Assembly: GCA_002432025.1 (NCBI GenBank) | Contig: DJFE01000015.1 | Location: 4,440-68,439, forward strand | Direction: 5' to 3' | DNA: 64,000 bases | DNA from: Candidatus Avelusimicrobium stercoris | GTDB taxonomy: Bacteria; Elusimicrobiota; Elusimicrobia; Elusimicrobiales; Elusimicrobiaceae | Translations under genes and position numbers: made by a program | Notes under the pieces: generated by a model | What the model was told of the DNA's origin: nothing | Database searches by the model: none | Seen by the model: only the letters and a program-made list of their open reading frames with translations | Shown here: piece by piece, positions 35,819 to 44,340 of the stretch | How positions within the stretch are numbered: the stretch's first letter is position 1 | Layout: each line of letters starts with the position of its first letter

Positions 35819-36754
35819 CTAAGCCGCTTTGGGCGGGAAGATTTTGCTGGCCAAAATAGACAGCGCCAAAATCCCCACGATAACGCCCAGCGAGGCCACA
35901 ATCGGAAAAGGAACGAAATGCGACAGGAGCATTTTTACGCCTACAAAGAATAAGATAACGGAAATGCCGTATTTGAGGTATGGGAATTTGCCCGCCATAC
36001 CGGAAAGCAAAAAGTACAGCGAGCGCAAGCCGATAATGGCAAAAATGTTTGACGAATACACCAAAAAGGTATCCTGCGTGATAGATAAAACCGCCGGGAT
36101 AGAGTCCACTGCAAAAATCAGGTCGGACATTTCAATCACCATTACCGCCGCCAACAGCGGGGTGGCCATACGCTTGGCGTTTTCCAGCACGAAGAAGTTT
36201 TCCCCGTGGTAGTCGGTTTTAATGGGCATTACCTTTTTAAGGAGTTTTAAAATAAAGGATTGGCTGGGGTCAAAATCGTCGTCTTCCTTTTGCAGCAACA
36301 TTTTTGCTGCCGTAAAGATAAGCAGCGCTCCGAAGACATAAATCGTCCACGAAAAGAGCGAGATTAACTGTACGCCCAAGAAGATAAACATAAAGCGTAA
36401 TATGACCGCACCCAAAATGCCCCATAAAAGGGCCTTGGGCTGTAATTCGTGCGGAATAGCAAAATAGCCGAAAATCATAATAAACACGAACATATTATCT
36501 ACGGACAAGGAATATTCCAGCACATAGCCCGTGTAAAATTCCAATGCGTGGCGCGGCCCTTCCACCAACCAAATCGCCCCGCCAAAGAGAAGCGCCAGCG
36601 ATATCCACGCGCACACCATTAGTGCGGCTTCCTTCATATTTACCTTGCCGTGGTGCTTATTCAGCACGGCCAAATCAATAAACAACGCCGCCAGAACGAT
36701 TACCCAAAAGGCAATCCACATAGCAACGGATACGGTAGTAGTTACAGGTTCCAT
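35819..36754 (-). CDS. TerC-family integral membrane protein
   Basis: 311 residues with about 8-9 membrane segments. The TerC signature is in LEYSLSVDNMFVFIMIFGYFAIP and, in the second half, MSDLIFAVDSIPAVLSIT, both with acidic residues inside helices that bind a metal. Members export Mn2+ (Alx, MntX-like) or take part in tellurite resistance. No riboswitch (yybP-ykoY type) was recognised in the 34 bases upstream. The substrate cannot be fixed from sequence. Confidence 0.85.
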   Translation of the reverse strand: MEPVTTTVSVAMWIAFWVIVLAALFIDLAVLNKHHGKVNMKEAALMVCAWISLALLFGGAIWLVEGPRHALEFYTGYVLEYSLSVDNMFVFIMIFGYFAIPHELQPKALLWGILGAVILRFMFIFLGVQLISLFSWTIYVFGALLIFTAAKMLLQKEDDDFDPSQSFILKLLKKVMPIKTDYHGENFFVLENAKRMATPLLAAVMVIEMSDLIFAVDSIPAVLSITQDTFLVYSSNIFAIIGLRSLYFLLSGMAGKFPYLKYGISVILFFVGVKMLLSHFVPFPIVASLGVIVGILALSILASKIFPPKAA

Positions 36755-36829
36755 TATTTCTCCAGTATTATAGTAAGAATAATAAAAATTATAGCAATTT
36801 ATGAAAAGTGATTATGCTAGGAAGGGGGG

Positions 36830-36857
36830 AAAAGACATAAAATAAGCCGAGAATGGG
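36830..36857. repeat. Direct repeat copy 1: duplicated tRNA-Thr 3' end
   Basis: 28 bases identical to 37025-37052. They include the last 12 bases of tRNA-Thr and 16 bases beyond it. Such a pair is what integration at a tRNA 3' end, or a local duplication, would leave. Confidence 0.85.
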
Positions 36858-37024
36858 GCCCCCTACGGTCATTTTGCTGACGCAAAATGCCTCCGGGCCG
36901 GCCCTCGCGGTTTTTGCCTTTCGGGCTCGCCTATATGGCCAGCGCCTCAAACAAAAACATCGCTCCGGGCTTCGCCTCCCAACGCAAGCAAAGCAGTTTG
37001 CTTGCTTTCCCGGCCTAATTGAAA
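36858..37024. other. GC-rich spacer between the tRNA-Thr direct repeats
   Basis: 167 bases without a credible gene. They hold a hairpin CATTTTG/CAAAATG (about 36871-36890) and a perfect 9-bp hairpin with stem GCAAGCAAA and its complement (about 36984-37005). Base composition is more GC-rich than the flanks. It may be a remnant of an inserted element or a repeat unit of this genome; no integrase or similar gene is present. Confidence 0.5.
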
Positions 37025-37052
37025 AAAAGACATAAAATAAGCCGAGAATGGG
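37025..37052. repeat. Direct repeat copy 2: within tRNA-Thr 3' end
   Basis: 28 bases identical to 36830-36857; this copy belongs to the intact tRNA. Confidence 0.85.
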
Positions 37053-37112
37053 AGTCGAACCCACAACCTACGGTTTACAAAACCGTTGCTCTGCCAGTTG
37101 AGCTATCTCGGC
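37040..37112 (-). tRNA. tRNA-Thr (TGT)
   Basis: On the minus strand the cloverleaf is complete: acceptor GCCGAGA/TCTCGGC, D stem GCTC/GAGC, anticodon stem ACGGT/ACCGT with loop TTTGTAA (anticodon TGT), and T arm GTGGG-TTCGACT-CCCAT. CCA is not encoded, and the discriminator base would be U. Its 3' end is duplicated at 36830-36857. Confidence 0.92.
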
Positions 37113-37143
37113 GTTTTACGGATAATATATCTTATCATTTTTT

Positions 37144-37172
37144 TTGCTGGGCTCCAACCCGTATATGATAAA
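37144..37172 (+). promoter_or_regulatory. Possible promoter of the TldD-like pair
   Basis: TTGCTG at 37144-37149 and GATAAA at 37167-37172 with a 17-base spacer precede the start codon at 37193 by 20 bases. The match is moderate. Confidence 0.4.
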
Positions 37173-37192
37173 ATAAACTCATAGGAGAATTT

Positions 37193-38899
37193 ATGAAAAA
37201 AACAATCGTGATGTCCCTTTTTCTGTTATTTGGGCTCTCTGCCTTTGCCCAGAATAACTGTAAAATTGCTGACGAACTCCCCATTAAATTAATGTCAGCC
37301 GAAATAAAACGCGGGTTTAAAACCTTTAAAAAGCAAAATCCGCCCTTGTATTACTTGTCCTACCAATATTATACCAGCGATTTTTCCCGTATATCGGTAG
37401 CAGAAGAGGCTGCATCATCTGATCGGAGAGGTTTGCAGCGGACCCAATTAACCGTACTTCCCCGTGTAGGTTCGCCTGCGTTGGACAATACCCGCCGTTT
37501 AACAGCGATGAGTTCTGTTGACGACAGACTGACAAGAGAAGAAATGCCGGCAATTTCAGGCGACGGAAAGGCTTTTTCTACCGCCTTGTGGCGGGCGACG
37601 GATGCGGCTGTAAAAAAGGCCCAGGAAGACCTGGATGGCGTAAAGGCCGAAAAATTAACGGCCCCCAAACGCTTTGACGATTCCCCCGATTTTGCTTATC
37701 CGCCGGTGGAACATTTTTGCCGTACGACGGAATTTGCTACCTTTGACTATGATAAAATCAAGGCGATGTTGGTAAAAGCCTCTGCGCTTACCAAAGGGAA
37801 AAAGTTTATTTTGGATTCAGACTTTTCCTTTGAGCGCGAAGTGGGCTACCGCTATTTTGTGGATTCCCGCGGCACGCAGTTAAAAACCCCGCAACAAGAG
37901 GTGCGCTTGTCATATATAGTGTCGGGTAAAACGGAAAACGGACAAGAAGTTTCCCGTTATGAAGGGTACGATGTTTTGCGCCCCGAAGAATTGCCGAGTG
38001 AGGAAAAATTGTTAGCCGATGTCCGCAAATCCATTGACGAATTGGAGCAACTGGTTAATGCTCCCGAAGGTGAACCCTTGGAAGCACCTACCCTTTTAAA
38101 GGGGCGTGCAATGGCGGTTTTCGTGCACGAAGTATTGGGGCACCGTATGGAAGGACACCGTCAAAAAATGGAAGATTTTGGGCGCACTTTTACGGATAAA
38201 ATCGGTCAGCAGGTGGTCTCCCCCATTTTAACGATTGTGGATGATGCCACCTTGGCCTATTTTAATGGCGAACCGATGCGCGGTTTTTACGAGTATGACG
38301 AAGAAGGCGTAAAGGCCCGCCCGGTTACCTTGGTGGAAAAAGGGGTGCTCAAAAACTTTTTAATGAGCAGCAGCCCAATTAAAAATTTCCCGGCTTCCAA
38401 CGGACACGGCCGCGGAGACTCTTATAATCGCCCAGTGGCCCGTATGGCCGTTACGCGCGTGATTGCCGAAGAGACCGTCCCCTATGAGGAACTGGAACAA
38501 AAGTTCTTGCAGGAAATCAAACGTCAAAACAAGCCTTATGGTTTTATGATTGAAGATTTATCCGGCGGCTTTACAATGACGGAAACCTATCTGCCACAAA
38601 GTTTTAAATTGGAACCGACCTTGATGTACCGCGTCTATCCCGACGGGCGCAAAGAGGTCGTCCGCGGATTGGATATGGTGGGCACGCCGCAGGTAAGTTT
38701 TAATAAAGTGCTGGGCGCCGCAAACGATTACAAAGTCTTTAACGGTTCGTGCGGGGCCGAATCCGGCTGGGTGCCGGTGTCGGGCATTGCCCCCAGCGTA
38801 CTGTTAGAATCTATGGAAATGGAAAAGAAGAGTAAGAGTACGGAAAAGCCTCCGCTGCTGCCGCCCCCTTATTCTTTGAATAAAGGAGTCTCCAAATGA
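37193..38899 (+). CDS. Exported TldD/PmbA-family metalloprotease
   Basis: 568 residues with a clear Sec signal peptide (cut near AFAQ|NN), although TldD proteins are normally cytoplasmic. The TldD signature is present: VFVHEVLGHRMEGH (HExxxH, first His about residue 312), then DDATLAYFNGEPMRGFYEYDEEGV, LVEKGVLKNFLMSS and the C-terminal domain ending in a GLDMVGTPQVSFNKVLGA region. The protein is about 90 residues longer than typical TldD, mostly from the N-terminal extension. It overlaps the next gene by 4 bases, so it is coupled to a TldD homologue that lacks the zinc motif, like TldD with TldE. The target peptide is unknown. Confidence 0.8.
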   Translation: MKKTIVMSLFLLFGLSAFAQNNCKIADELPIKLMSAEIKRGFKTFKKQNPPLYYLSYQYYTSDFSRISVAEEAASSDRRGLQRTQLTVLPRVGSPALDNTRRLTAMSSVDDRLTREEMPAISGDGKAFSTALWRATDAAVKKAQEDLDGVKAEKLTAPKRFDDSPDFAYPPVEHFCRTTEFATFDYDKIKAMLVKASALTKGKKFILDSDFSFEREVGYRYFVDSRGTQLKTPQQEVRLSYIVSGKTENGQEVSRYEGYDVLRPEELPSEEKLLADVRKSIDELEQLVNAPEGEPLEAPTLLKGRAMAVFVHEVLGHRMEGHRQKMEDFGRTFTDKIGQQVVSPILTIVDDATLAYFNGEPMRGFYEYDEEGVKARPVTLVEKGVLKNFLMSSSPIKNFPASNGHGRGDSYNRPVARMAVTRVIAEETVPYEELEQKFLQEIKRQNKPYGFMIEDLSGGFTMTETYLPQSFKLEPTLMYRVYPDGRKEVVRGLDMVGTPQVSFNKVLGAANDYKVFNGSCGAESGWVPVSGIAPSVLLESMEMEKKSKSTEKPPLLPPPYSLNKGVSK

Positions 38900-40503
38900 A
38901 GAAATTTTTACTTTTTACCCTTTTAGCGCTTTCCCTGCCCGTGGGGGCTGAAAAGTTGCCGGATAATATATATTTCCGCGCAATGCAGGACGAAATGAAA
39001 CGCACCGTAAAGGAACTGCGTACGAAAGAAAAGGACGGACAAAAGCCCTTTTATGTGGCGTATAAGTTGACAGCGTCCTTGGGGGGATTTAGCCTTTCTG
39101 CTTCTATGGGCAGTCCATTGCCGAGTTTTCCCTTTGGCTATACTGTGTCGGCAGATGTGCTGGTAGATGTGGGTTCCGAGCAGCACGACAGTTTAGGTTT
39201 TTATCGTAACCGGTGGGAAGGCTATTCTCCTACCAGTACTTATGTTATGCCTACTGGATATGATGGTATCCGTCAAGGTTTGTGGCAAGCCACCAACACA
39301 GAGTTCGTAAAAGCCAACGAACTGTATAAAGAAAAACAAGCCTATAAACGCAAAAAGAACTTATTAAACGAAAAGACGCCCGACTTTGCTCCGGCTGCGC
39401 AGTCTTCGTATGTGGAGGAAATTAAACCGTTGCCCTACCCCGATATGCAGGTTTGGCAGGATGTGGTAAATAAGTTGTCCGCACAAGGGAAGGATTTGCC
39501 GTATGTGGAAAAATTAGAGGTATCTGTACAATTCTTCCAAGAAGGAACTTATTATCTAAACAGCGCGGGCGGATTTTATCAAACCTTTTATCCGATGGGC
39601 TATGTCTATTGGACGGCTGTTTTGCATACTAAGGACGGATACAAGGATACGGAAAATGAGTATTTGAACTTATCGTCTTGGAACGTGGCAGATAATGAAA
39701 AGCGGTTGCAGGAAAAAACGGATCAGTTTTTAGCGAACATTAAACAGCATTACCAAGCGCAAAAGGGTACGGCCTATTTAGGCCCGGTGCTGTTTACAAA
39801 ACAGGCCGCAAGTGATTTTATGGGCCTTTTAATTCGGGGCGTGGAAAAGAATAAGCCCTTGCTTTCCGCCGCGTATGAGGACGACCCCGAAGCGGGGGAA
39901 CTGCGCAATAAAGTAGGTATGCGCGTAATGTCCCCGGTGGTGGATGTGTACGACAGACCGCATTTGCGCGAGTTTAAAGGCCGCCGGCTGCCCAACTTTG
40001 CCCCGGTGGACGACGAAGGCGTGGCTACGCAGGATTTGACGATTGTATCCGGCGGAAAACTGGTGCAACTGCCCTCTTCCCGCCGCTCCGTTAAAAAAGA
40101 GGAAAAGAGCAACGGGCACGCGTTCTTTCGCAATGCCTATCCCCGTGAAATGCTGACGACGGTGCTAGTGGAGCCCAAAAACCCTTTGAGCAAAAAAGAA
40201 CTGGAAGAAAAACTGCTTTCCCGCTGTAAGGAGTTGGAACTGGACTACTGCTATATTGTGCCGAATATGAGCGGAAAGGACGCGATGATAGAGCGTATCT
40301 ATACGGCGGACGGACACAAGGAGCCGGTAACCGGGTTGGAAATTTCCAACCTGACTACCCGCGCCCTGCGGGATATTTTAGCCGCCGGGGACGACAGCGA
40401 TTCGTATTCAAATGTGATTGTTTCCTCTCTTCTCGTAGATGAAATTGAACTCTTGCCCAGCGACCGCCGCCCGGACAGAAAGCCGTTTATTGCCCGTCCG
40501 TAA
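38896..40503 (+). CDS. Exported TldD/PmbA-like partner lacking the zinc motif
   Basis: 535 residues with a signal peptide (cut near VGA|EK). The C-terminal half keeps the TldD/E frame (VYDRPHLREFKGRRLPNFAPVDDEGVATQDLTIVSGGKLV), but the HExxxH helix is replaced by LLIRGVEKNKPLLSAAYEDD, so the zinc-binding residues are missing. It parallels TldE/PmbA, the inactive partner that forms a dimer with TldD. The overlap with the upstream gene (ATGA) supports 1:1 production. A strong hairpin at 40531 follows. Confidence 0.7.
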   Translation: MKKFLLFTLLALSLPVGAEKLPDNIYFRAMQDEMKRTVKELRTKEKDGQKPFYVAYKLTASLGGFSLSASMGSPLPSFPFGYTVSADVLVDVGSEQHDSLGFYRNRWEGYSPTSTYVMPTGYDGIRQGLWQATNTEFVKANELYKEKQAYKRKKNLLNEKTPDFAPAAQSSYVEEIKPLPYPDMQVWQDVVNKLSAQGKDLPYVEKLEVSVQFFQEGTYYLNSAGGFYQTFYPMGYVYWTAVLHTKDGYKDTENEYLNLSSWNVADNEKRLQEKTDQFLANIKQHYQAQKGTAYLGPVLFTKQAASDFMGLLIRGVEKNKPLLSAAYEDDPEAGELRNKVGMRVMSPVVDVYDRPHLREFKGRRLPNFAPVDDEGVATQDLTIVSGGKLVQLPSSRRSVKKEEKSNGHAFFRNAYPREMLTTVLVEPKNPLSKKELEEKLLSRCKELELDYCYIVPNMSGKDAMIERIYTADGHKEPVTGLEISNLTTRALRDILAAGDDSDSYSNVIVSSLLVDEIELLPSDRRPDRKPFIARP

Positions 40504-40530
40504 TGCGCGAATTTCATTAGGCGCTAAACT

Positions 40531-40567
40531 AATCCCCCGGCATTATACCGCCGGGGGATTGCTTTTT
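40531..40567 (+). terminator. Terminator-like hairpin after the TldD pair
   Basis: A perfect 10-bp stem (40531-40540 with 40551-40560) with a 10-base loop; the following T run is short (GCTTTTTA). Confidence 0.7.
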
Positions 40568-40579
40568 AAAATAGTAGTT

Positions 40580-40611
40580 ATTTCCGAAAGTTGTAGTCGG
40601 AAATCTGTTGT
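40580..40611. repeat. Single hairpin repeat, arm A type
   Basis: Stem 40580-40587 (ATTTCCGA) with 40597-40604, loop AAGTTGTAG, tail ATCTGTTGTT. Loop and tail match the arm A hairpins at 45-77 and 27828-27860, while the stem bases differ on both sides and still pair. Confidence 0.7.
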
Positions 40612-40642
40612 TATCTCATCAAATGGTTAAACCGCAGAATTT

Positions 40643-41626
40643 TTATAAGGGGTTATCTGCCAGCAGTTTTCCGGCTACCCGGCCGATAAAGGTTTCCGGG
40701 TTTTGCGCTTGTACGGCCAGCATATGGCGTCGGGCGGTTTTCAGGTCGCCCAAGTGAAACTCGTCCATTGCCAAAATAAACAAGGCCAGTTGGTTTTTGG
40801 GTGATATTTTTAGGATTTCCCGGGCCGTTTGGCTGGATTCTTTGTATTGCCCGGCCTCATTTTGCCACAAAGCCTTGTTGGCAAGTAAATCTTCCCGCTG
40901 GGGGGCAAGCAGTAAGGCGGCGTCAATGTCCTCCAACGCTTTCTGGTAGCGTTTTAAGCCACGTGCCGCCTTGGCGCTTACCAGCCAAAAATCAGGAGAT
41001 GTATTGTCTTGCATTAGGGCCATTGTAATATGGATAAAGGCCTCTTGGTAATTGCTTTGGCTCAAAAAGGTGTTAGCATAGCGGTCGCGGTACTGCGGCT
41101 CTGCTTGCGGGTTTAAGGCAAAGAACTGGTCGTAATAGTACCGGGCTTTGGAGTAAAACCCCAAGGTGGTGTAGTTGGCGGCTTGGCCCGAAAGTGCTTC
41201 CAAATTATCCGGCTCCTCTTGCAAAACTTGGTTGTACAGGTCCATAGAGCGGTTAGTCAGTTCCGTGCGCTGGTAGAGGCTGGCGGCGGCCAATAGCAAG
41301 GGGACATTTTTCGGGTGGAACTCCAACGCTTCCAAATAAATGTCTAGCGCTTTACTTAAATTGCCCAGTTGTTCGTAACTTTTGCCCAATAAGCGGTAGG
41401 CGCGGGCCTCGCGGCGTTTGACGTTTTTGGTCTTGTAAATATATTCGGAAAGTTCCTCAATGGCCCTAGTATAGTGCCCTTCGTTATACAAGTCGCGGGC
41501 GCGGATATAATCCTGCCTGTCTCCGCGCGGAGCCATCCCCAAGAAGCCCGTCTGCGCGGTAGAACAGCCGCCCAGGCACAGGGCGGCCAGTACAAAAGAT
41601 AATAAAATGTTACGGTTTAAGTACAT
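40643..41626 (-). CDS. TPR-repeat lipoprotein
   Basis: 327 residues from the ATG at 41626, chosen because a lipoprotein signal with LGGC follows directly; the longer frame would add 32 residues without signal features. Five or more TPR units (about 40-300), such as ARAYRLLGKSYEQLGNLSKALDIYLEAL and YQKALEDIDAALLLAP. TPR lipoproteins serve as scaffolds for secretion or envelope machines. Its start overlaps the patatin gene by 17 bases. Last gene of the cluster starting at 45642. Confidence 0.75.
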   Translation of the reverse strand: MYLNRNILLSFVLAALCLGGCSTAQTGFLGMAPRGDRQDYIRARDLYNEGHYTRAIEELSEYIYKTKNVKRREARAYRLLGKSYEQLGNLSKALDIYLEALEFHPKNVPLLLAAASLYQRTELTNRSMDLYNQVLQEEPDNLEALSGQAANYTTLGFYSKARYYYDQFFALNPQAEPQYRDRYANTFLSQSNYQEAFIHITMALMQDNTSPDFWLVSAKAARGLKRYQKALEDIDAALLLAPQREDLLANKALWQNEAGQYKESSQTAREILKISPKNQLALFILAMDEFHLGDLKTARRHMLAVQAQNPETFIGRVAGKLLADNPL

Positions 41627-42569
41627 AAGGCAACGCAAAAAGCAGGATGTCTTCCTGCATTTCTCCCATATGGCGGTTGGCTTCCTGTAAGCCGACTTCG
41701 CCCGCTTTGTGTAATTTATCAAGTTCCAAGGTTCCTACGTCTAACACGCGGTTGGTGATGACAAAGTTGGCCTTGTGGGCGGATTCTTCAATCATAGCGG
41801 CCCCGCGCACATCGCCCACGCGCAGTAAATAGGCGGCGATGGACTTGGGCGTGTCGGAATAAAAATCAGGCGGTGTGATAGAGGCAATAATGTAGTCCGC
41901 CCCCATAGATTTAACGGACTCTACGGGCAGATAATCCACCACGGCTCCGTCCACCAGTTCGCGGTGGCGGTATTTTACCGGGGCAAATACACCCGGCAGG
42001 TTCATACTGGCGCGCACGGCAATAGCCAGCGGGCCCGAATCAAATACCACGCGTTCCCCGGTTTTAACGTCCATTGCCGCGCAGGAAAACGGGATTTGCG
42101 TGTCCTCAAACTGCATATCACCGATTTGTTCGTGAAAGAAATTAACTAGGTTGGAAGAGGTGGGCAAGCGTTTGGCAAATAACAGGCGGAAGAGGCCCAT
42201 TACGTTAAAGTCGGACGTGATTTTGTCCATTGTCATATGCTCGCCGATGGTCCACAGTTTTTCCGTGGGGAGCCCCGCCGCGTAGAGCGAACCCACCACA
42301 GAGCCCATAGAGGTACCCGAAATCATATCCACGGGCACTTGGGCGTTGTTGAGGGCTTCCAGCACGCCGACGTGGGCAAAACCGCGCACCCCGCCCGCCG
42401 ATAAGGCTACGCCGATTTTGGGTCGTTCGCTCTTGGGCAGCGCCGTAAATTTATCCCACAAAAAATGGCGTAAGATATCGTCGTCCGTTTCTCGCTCTAT
42501 GGCAAGGGCCGGCCACGCGGTCAGCAGGCACAAGAGCAAGGCGGCGGACCGCTTTAAGAGGCCAATCAT
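41610..42569 (-). CDS. Patatin-like phospholipase with signal peptide
   Basis: 319 residues from the ATG at 42569 (MIGLLKRSAALLLC), which starts a signal peptide ending near ALA|IE; the longer frame at 42593 adds 8 residues. The oxyanion hole is GVALSAGGVRGFAHVG, the nucleophile Ser87 is in GTSMG, and the catalytic Asp is in LVDGAVVDYLP. It is an acyl hydrolase of the RssA/NTE group, likely in the periplasm or at the outer membrane. It overlaps the TolC-like gene by 4 bases, hinting that it is a partner in export or lipid maintenance. Confidence 0.82.
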   Translation of the reverse strand: MIGLLKRSAALLLCLLTAWPALAIERETDDDILRHFLWDKFTALPKSERPKIGVALSAGGVRGFAHVGVLEALNNAQVPVDMISGTSMGSVVGSLYAAGLPTEKLWTIGEHMTMDKITSDFNVMGLFRLLFAKRLPTSSNLVNFFHEQIGDMQFEDTQIPFSCAAMDVKTGERVVFDSGPLAIAVRASMNLPGVFAPVKYRHRELVDGAVVDYLPVESVKSMGADYIIASITPPDFYSDTPKSIAAYLLRVGDVRGAAMIEESAHKANFVITNRVLDVGTLELDKLHKAGEVGLQEANRHMGEMQEDILLFALPYVLKP

Positions 42570-43867
42570 TGTAAGTCCTGGCCGATAGCCCACTCCAAAT
42601 CGGCCTTGGCGGACAGGTTTTCTTTAACCGCCTGCAAATAGCGCTGGGCCGTTTGCAGGTAAGCCTGTAAAGCTTCCAAGGATTCCGCCCCGTTTTTGGG
42701 TTGGCGCTGGGCTTGCTTTAAGAGCGCGTCCATTTCGCGGTAGGCGTTTTGGCGGGCCAATACCTCTTGTTGCCAGAAGGACATTTGTTCAAAGTTTTCG
42801 GCCACTTGCACGCGGATAGTGTCTTCTATGGCGGCGCGGCTTAAAGAACTTTTTTGCTGTTGGGCCTTCTTTTCGGTAACTTGCGTAGAAAAATTGTACG
42901 AAAGCGGCAGACGGACCGCCAGCGAAATTTGCCTGTTTTGGTCCTCCAAGGTGTTGGCCCCCAGTTTTTCGTAAGAAGCGTTTAAAATAACATCCGGATA
43001 GCGGCGGGATAAAGCCAAATCAATGGCAATGTCGTCGGTTTCCAAGGCGTAAATGGCGGCCTTTAACTCGGGGCGGAACTCCATCGCCCACAGGGTTAAG
43101 TGCGGCAAATCCCAATCGGTTTTAACGGGAGAGAAGTCTCCGCGGATAGTAACGCGGGCATTGAGTTCCTTATTTAGGCTCACGAGCATTGCCAAATTCG
43201 CCTTTTTTAAATCGTTTTCGGCCTGTTTTTGCGCGCTTTGCAGTTGGGATAAGGCGTTTTGCATACGCATTTTGGCCCAAATGCTGTGGGACGCGGACGA
43301 AGCGTTCCATTTTTGTGCCAATTCCCAAACGTGTTGGGTCAGTTGGGCGTTTTGTTGGGCATATAAAAGGCCCGCAAAGGATTTTTTAATATCCAACACC
43401 ACCGCATTTTTGACGGATTCGTAGCGGCTTTGTACTTGTTTTAAATTGGCTTGCGCAAAGCGCAGGGTACTGCGGATACGCCCGCCGGAATAGAGGTATT
43501 GCGTGGCGGTAATGCCCACGCCGTAGAATTGGTCTTTGTCGCCGTAATAACCATTGCCGGGCAGAAAGCGGTTGGCTACGGCGTCGGGCAGGACCATAGG
43601 ATAGTCCAAATCATACCAAGTGGCGGTGCCTTGCAAGGAAAACTGCGGCAAATAGCGGAACTTAGCCTCGGTTACCTTTTGCTCGGCAATGATAATTTCC
43701 TGCTTGGCCGCCAAGAACTTGGAGTTATTTTCCAAGCCCAAGCGGATAGCGTTTTCCAACGTCAGGTTATCGTTTACCAAACTGGAAAACGTCAGTCCGT
43801 ATTCCTTTTGTGCAAAAGCGGCCTGAGCCAAAAGGCAAAGGGCCGCCAGCATTAAGATTTTCTTCAT
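42566..43867 (-). CDS. TolC-like outer-membrane efflux protein
   Basis: 433 residues with a Sec signal peptide (AFA|QKE). Two OEP repeats: LTLENAIRLGLENNSKFLAAKQEI and a second half with the same heptad-rich helices and barrel strands (QISLAVRLPLSYNF). It forms a trimeric outer-membrane channel and periplasmic tunnel. No membrane-fusion protein or inner-membrane pump is encoded beside it, so the partner is elsewhere or the role differs. It lies between the HAMP protein and the patatin gene. Confidence 0.82.
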   Translation of the reverse strand: MKKILMLAALCLLAQAAFAQKEYGLTFSSLVNDNLTLENAIRLGLENNSKFLAAKQEIIIAEQKVTEAKFRYLPQFSLQGTATWYDLDYPMVLPDAVANRFLPGNGYYGDKDQFYGVGITATQYLYSGGRIRSTLRFAQANLKQVQSRYESVKNAVVLDIKKSFAGLLYAQQNAQLTQHVWELAQKWNASSASHSIWAKMRMQNALSQLQSAQKQAENDLKKANLAMLVSLNKELNARVTIRGDFSPVKTDWDLPHLTLWAMEFRPELKAAIYALETDDIAIDLALSRRYPDVILNASYEKLGANTLEDQNRQISLAVRLPLSYNFSTQVTEKKAQQQKSSLSRAAIEDTIRVQVAENFEQMSFWQQEVLARQNAYREMDALLKQAQRQPKNGAESLEALQAYLQTAQRYLQAVKENLSAKADLEWAIGQDLQ

Positions 43868-43879
43868 ACTACCCCCGGG

Positions 43880-44332
43880 TTAGTGCTGCTTATTTTTATT
43901 GATTTCCGCTTCTACGCGGTCCATCATTTTATTAAATTCGTCTTGTAATTCGGTAAATTGGTCGCCTTGGCGCAAGCGCACCCGCTGGGAAAAATCCCCT
44001 TTGGCAATTTCCTTGCAGGTTTGCTCAATGCGGTAAACGGGCCCGGCCATTTTGTGCGATAAAATAGCGGAAATAATGATAACCAACAGTAAATAAATGG
44101 CAATTTTATAGGCAAAACTGGCCGCCAGAGGGATAAATTGGTCGTACAGCGGCTGCATCAGAACGGGGTACTTGTCAAACAGTTCGTCCAGCGTGGCCGT
44201 CAGTTCAAACGTCATAATCGCAAGCCCGCACAATACGCTTAAAATAATAAGCATCATATAGCGGATTTGCAGATTTTTTTTGATAAAAATCGTGCGGCGT
44301 TTAAACTGCGGCTGTTGCGGAGCGGTGTTCAT
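43880..44332 (-). CDS. Small membrane protein with a HAMP domain
   Basis: 150 residues: two membrane helices (about 25-47 and 75-92) separated by a short loop, then a HAMP domain (HKMAGPVYRIEQTCKEIAKGDFSQRVRLR) and a coiled coil to the end. No kinase, methyl-accepting or cyclase output domain follows, so it looks like a HAMP-only adaptor or signal transducer. It sits 12 bases before the TolC-like gene and 8 bases after the barrel gene. Function unknown. Confidence 0.65.
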   Translation of the reverse strand: MNTAPQQPQFKRRTIFIKKNLQIRYMMLIILSVLCGLAIMTFELTATLDELFDKYPVLMQPLYDQFIPLAASFAYKIAIYLLLVIIISAILSHKMAGPVYRIEQTCKEIAKGDFSQRVRLRQGDQFTELQDEFNKMMDRVEAEINKNKQH

Positions 44333-44340
44333 AAAATCCC

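Noticed and set aside
36789..37064. Minus-strand frame of 91 residues over the tRNA-Thr repeats
   Set aside because: It is made of the duplicated tRNA end and the GC-rich spacer, with repeated peptide GPILGLFYVF from the direct repeat; not a gene.
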